Source of the DNA: Lingula anatina
Taxonomy: Eukaryota > Brachiopoda > Lingulata > Lingulida > Lingulidae
Direction of reading: 5' to 3'
DNA: 64,000 nt
Assembly (NCBI RefSeq): GCF_001039355.2
Contig: NW_019775635.1
Coordinates: 1,277,177 to 1,341,176, forward strand
Each line of letters begins with the position of its first letter. Positions within the stretch are counted from its first letter, which is position 1. The notes under the pieces are model-generated. The model did not search any database and had not been told where the DNA came from. It was given only the letters and a program-made list of their open reading frames with translations. Shown here piece after piece: positions 61,301-64,000 of this stretch. A program made the translations under genes and the position numbers.

Positions 61301-64000
61301 GGAAATGCACCTGTGTAGTCTGTTGATTATCATATAACGTAACTATGCATTGTTGAAACGTCACACAATTTTCTTGTCTGTTAATGCTCTCTATGTCTTC
61401 CCAGGGTTCCAATGCCAGATTTAACCTCAGCATCCTGCAGGACCCGTACGGCACGTTTTCACTATCACCTGTGGAGACCCAGCAACGCGAGGCCAGACCA
61501 ACGCTTATTGTGGCCAATGAGGACAATATGGACTATGATAGCGAGACAAGGGGATTCCGCAATCAGCAGATTGTGGTGAGTTTTTTAGGAAATCGCTAGT
61601 AATAGCATAGGAATATGGTGTAAAAGAGGTGAATTGTACATTTTGACCTACAAGCATGAAACCTGGTACAGTTGTAGTAAATTCTGCAAATTTTGGGGTA
61701 AAGGGACATGTCTGAAATTTCCAATGTGGCCGGCAATTTTGATATGTCCACTGAAAAAATTCTTAAGGTAAAACTTCCAGCATACAATTTTCAATGGCTT
61801 TTTGAATAAAAGGAAGTAGTCATCAAGAAGGTTTTCTCTGTTGGGGTCTCACCTTTTACATTTATTATTTGAGGCTTTTTTAGTTTTTAGTTACTTACGT
61901 ATCACTAAAACTTAGCCATCTATGTGCAGACACAGTTAAGGATTTTTGCATGTTGCTATTACATGTTCATTTATCTCTATTCCAGTATTATACCTCTACT
62001 TTGCATTTCAATTTTAAGTTCTTAATTTGGGTTGGCCCTGCTCTATCTCATGGATATCCTTTTGCTCGACATGATAAAGCAAGTGTGGAATGTAATATTT
62101 CATACCTTTCTTACCGTCAGAAGATTGATTTTCTTTCCAGTTGAAGGCCCAGGGTTTTGACGGCAGTTTTGACACAGCCACTGTGTTAGTAAACCTAATA
62201 GACATCAATGACAACTCGCCCACCTTCTCCAGTCCTATCTATGACCTGAAGCTGAGGGAGGACCAGCCTCTTAATGTGCCACTAGATGTCACTATAAAGG
62301 TGAGTTCCTGTCCAGTGCTGACACTGCTGCTAATTTCAAGCTTTTAGTACTTTTAAATTCTATTTTGTTTTTTTTTAATCCATTTTGGATTTGCTTTCTA
62401 TTGAGTTTTTTATGCTTGGTATTAATTTCTAAAAAATTGTATTTTCAGTGATACCTAATTCTAGTTTAAAAAAAATAATAATCCACCTGTATTTAGATAT
62501 TGTGATTTATAGCTTAAAGTTCCTCAAGTTGTGTCTTAATTAAAAAGTTTGATATCTACATTTCTATTTTTCAGGCTTCTGATAAAGATTCTGGAATATT
62601 TGGCCAAGTGAGATACAACATATCTGGAGATGGACAAGAGAAGTAAGTGATGTTTTTCTCTCAGTCTTATGCTATAGACCTAGTGTGATTAGGAGGGGTA
62701 TACAGAGAATAGTGATTTAAAGTATTCATATTTTAAGATTGATATTTTGGCTTTGCACTTTTTTCAGTCGACTGTACAGATTATTAAAATAATGAAATAC
62801 ATATGATTCTCATTTTACTTGCCTTTTGGCAGCAGGCTTCATTTTCAATCTACAGTGCAGATAATTTATTAAAAGAATGAAATATAAAGGATTTTTTTTT
62901 TGCTAATAGTTATTTTTTGTCTCCTAGGTTCTACATCAACCCCAGTTCAGGCACCCTGTCCCTAGTGTCTCCTCTCTCCATTGATTCTGGGGTCAGGGCC
63001 TATCACATCCAGGTGACAGCTACAGACGGGGGCGGAGAATTTGACCGTGTCCCCCTCTATGTCACTGTATTGGACAACAATGACAATGCGCCTGTGTTTG
63101 ACACCAGGACATACAGGACCTCTGTGATGGAAGATGACACCTCTCTGGACCCTCCTATCACTGTCAAGGTAAGATAAAATAATGAATCTTTTTTTCTTGT
63201 TGACAGCTCTCACTGGCATGTTAAGTCTGCTGTATGCTACATGAAGGCATAATCATTTTATGACTAGCTTTTTTGGGGGGTTTTCTGAGGTGGAAATAAC
63301 TAAAGTAATTGTCCAAACCAGTACTGATGGTGAAAAACTTGATATCTTATAATCATTTGAAGAATTTTTTATTGTTGAATGTGTCACATGTGAAAAAATA
63401 TTTGAACTGATGAATTCTAGGAAAAAGAAACATATTGATAATATTAAAAAAAAAACAAATTGCCTGCTTATAAGTCTTTTATGTATTTACAAATGAAAAA
63501 TGAGGATAAGAATGTTTTATTCACCTCTTGTTTCTCTCTCCAGGCTGAGGACACTGACGCTGGTAGTGACATAGGTTACAACATCACCCAGGGAAACACG
63601 GCAGATGCTGCCTTCCAGTTAGACCCTGTCTCTGGGGTGCTGACACTGACCCGAGGACTGAGAATGACAGACACACCTGGAGGAACAGGACTGTAAGCAG
63701 ACGGTTCTTCTTCCACGTTTTCTTCACCATAGCTGCAACTTTCTAACAAGCTTGCTGGTTTCACTGTTTTCTTGTGTTTTTTTAGATGTTTTAAGTAAGA
63801 AAAAAATCCATGCAACTGAAAGTTTAGTGAGAGAGAATTTGAACTTCAAATGTTGAGCAATTCATGTAAGTGGGATGTGGAGGGGTGAGCCATTGTGATG
63901 CTTCAGTCACAACTAATGCAGAATTTTATTTTCTGTTTGAATGTCCAGATTCTGCTACATGTATCTACATTATTATTTATGTCATATTTTCCAGCTTTCG
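55374..64000 (+). CDS. Multi-repeat cadherin, 5' part (3' end outside window)
   Basis: Coding exons: 55374-55425, 55917-56006, 56463-56593, 56964-57020, 57493-57585, 57993-58115, 58289-58423, 59399-59515, 59962-60040, 60497-60627, 60893-61081, 61405-61575, 62141-62299, 62575-62642, 62928-63168, 63544-63692, then 63995 onward; all phases agree. MDLRLFYLGVTLLWVHTA is a signal peptide. Five extracellular cadherin repeats end in DVNDNPPVF, DVQDSLPRF, DLNDNRPQF, DINDNSPTF and DNNDNAPVF, and a sixth begins AEDTDAGSDIGYN. Repeat 2 is unusual: DVQDS replaces DxNDN and its Cys-containing loops (LRCYYQS, EACQMF) are atypical. Ca2+-dependent adhesion at the cell surface is expected from the family. The TM and cytoplasmic parts are not in the window, so the subfamily is not assigned. 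A 5'UTR exon joins at 55358. Confidence 0.92.
56287..56462 (+). repeat. 44-bp tandem repeat carrying splice acceptors
   Basis: Four 44-bp units (56287-56330, 56331-56374, 56375-56418, 56419-56462), each ending in a TTGCAG-like sequence; another TTGCAG at 56281-56286 precedes them. The last unit supplies the true acceptor of cadherin exon 3. The TTGCAG at 56330 and 56374 is intact, while that at 56418 is mutated to TTGCAA. Confidence 0.9.
57038..57293. repeat. 26-bp minisatellite, about 10 units
   Basis: Unit GGAGCCTCTTGCACACAGAT plus ACACCA, starting at 57038 and recurring every 26 bp, with G/A variation in the first base. The last unit is truncated. It begins 18 bp after the cadherin exon 4 donor. 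Because 26 is not a multiple of 3 and the unit has no stop in any frame, all frames stay open; these are not genes. Confidence 0.95.
58624..58700 (+). repeat. Possible tRNA-like SINE head or LTR fragment
   Basis: TTAGTGGATAATGCG (A-box-like) is followed by CCCCGGTTCGTGTCAG (B-box-like). The following about 250 bp is unusually G+C-rich for this intron. Boundaries are unclear. Confidence 0.3.
60067..60233. mobile_element. hAT-like MITE, CAGGGGCGGAT family, diverged copy
   Basis: It begins CAGGGGCAGATCCAGAGATA and ends CCTCCGCCCATG. Read in the opposite orientation it aligns along its length with 42888-43057 (ATTTTCTGACAG, ATTAGATGCCTGTCAA, GAAAGACCCAGAAG). It lies in a cadherin intron. Confidence 0.8.

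Noticed and set aside
1-64000. CRISPR arrays, bacterial operons, integrons or phage modules
   Set aside because: The regularly spaced repeats are eukaryotic mini- and microsatellites; every real gene here has introns.

Overview
This is eukaryotic, metazoan nuclear DNA: every gene is split by GT-AG introns (one GC-AG), intergenic DNA is AT-rich and full of microsatellites and small foldback transposons, and there are no bacterial operons or RNA operons. The gene set and the very high allelic and insertion/deletion divergence suggest a marine lophotrochozoan, most likely a bivalve mollusc; that is an inference, not a proof. || Layout: 1-3700 (+), C-terminal end of a calpain (C2-like domain and penta-EF-hand). 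5016-7541 and 8534-11606 (-), two tandem paralogous class A GPCRs of peptide-receptor type, both complete. 13648-17729 (-), complete ZDHHC6-type palmitoyltransferase, head-to-head with ANAPC16 (+, exons between 18083 and 26717). A complete GAL3ST-type sulfotransferase (22736-24748, -) lies inside the first ANAPC16 intron. 27678-30910 is a second, slightly diverged copy of the ZDHHC6 5' half and of all ANAPC16, but with an ANAPC16 intron 1 of only about 230 bp. 32429-42502 (-), large corin-like type II transmembrane serine protease (TM-SEA-Fz-Fz-LDLa-LDLa-SRCR-trypsin); its N-terminal exons recur at 44826-46807. An unrecognised 108-codon ORF at 43853-44179 (+) recurs at 47721-48047 with a premature stop. 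48264-55357 is gene-poor. 55374-64000 (+), 5' part of a multi-cadherin-repeat gene that runs off the window. || Assembly structure: single Ns at 15586, 27442 and 44400 sit exactly where duplicated sequence begins or ends. The tail of segment 1 (ending 15585) is identical over about 180 bp to the start of segment 3 (27446-27625), so segments 1 and 3 appear to belong together and segment 2 (15587-27441) looks like the other haplotype, placed in tandem. In the same way 44401-48263 is the other haplotype of 40097-44399. Read this way, the window is one locus in which one haplotype carries about 7.7 kb of extra sequence inside ANAPC16: a 2.65-kb inverted-repeat transposon, a 212-bp MITE and a whole sulfotransferase gene. 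The filled and empty insertion sites can be compared directly here. || Other structures: a 493-bp near-perfect palindrome with LTR-like features in a protease intron, several MITE families, a 44-bp tandem repeat that multiplies a splice acceptor in the cadherin gene, and a 26-bp minisatellite just after a cadherin splice donor.
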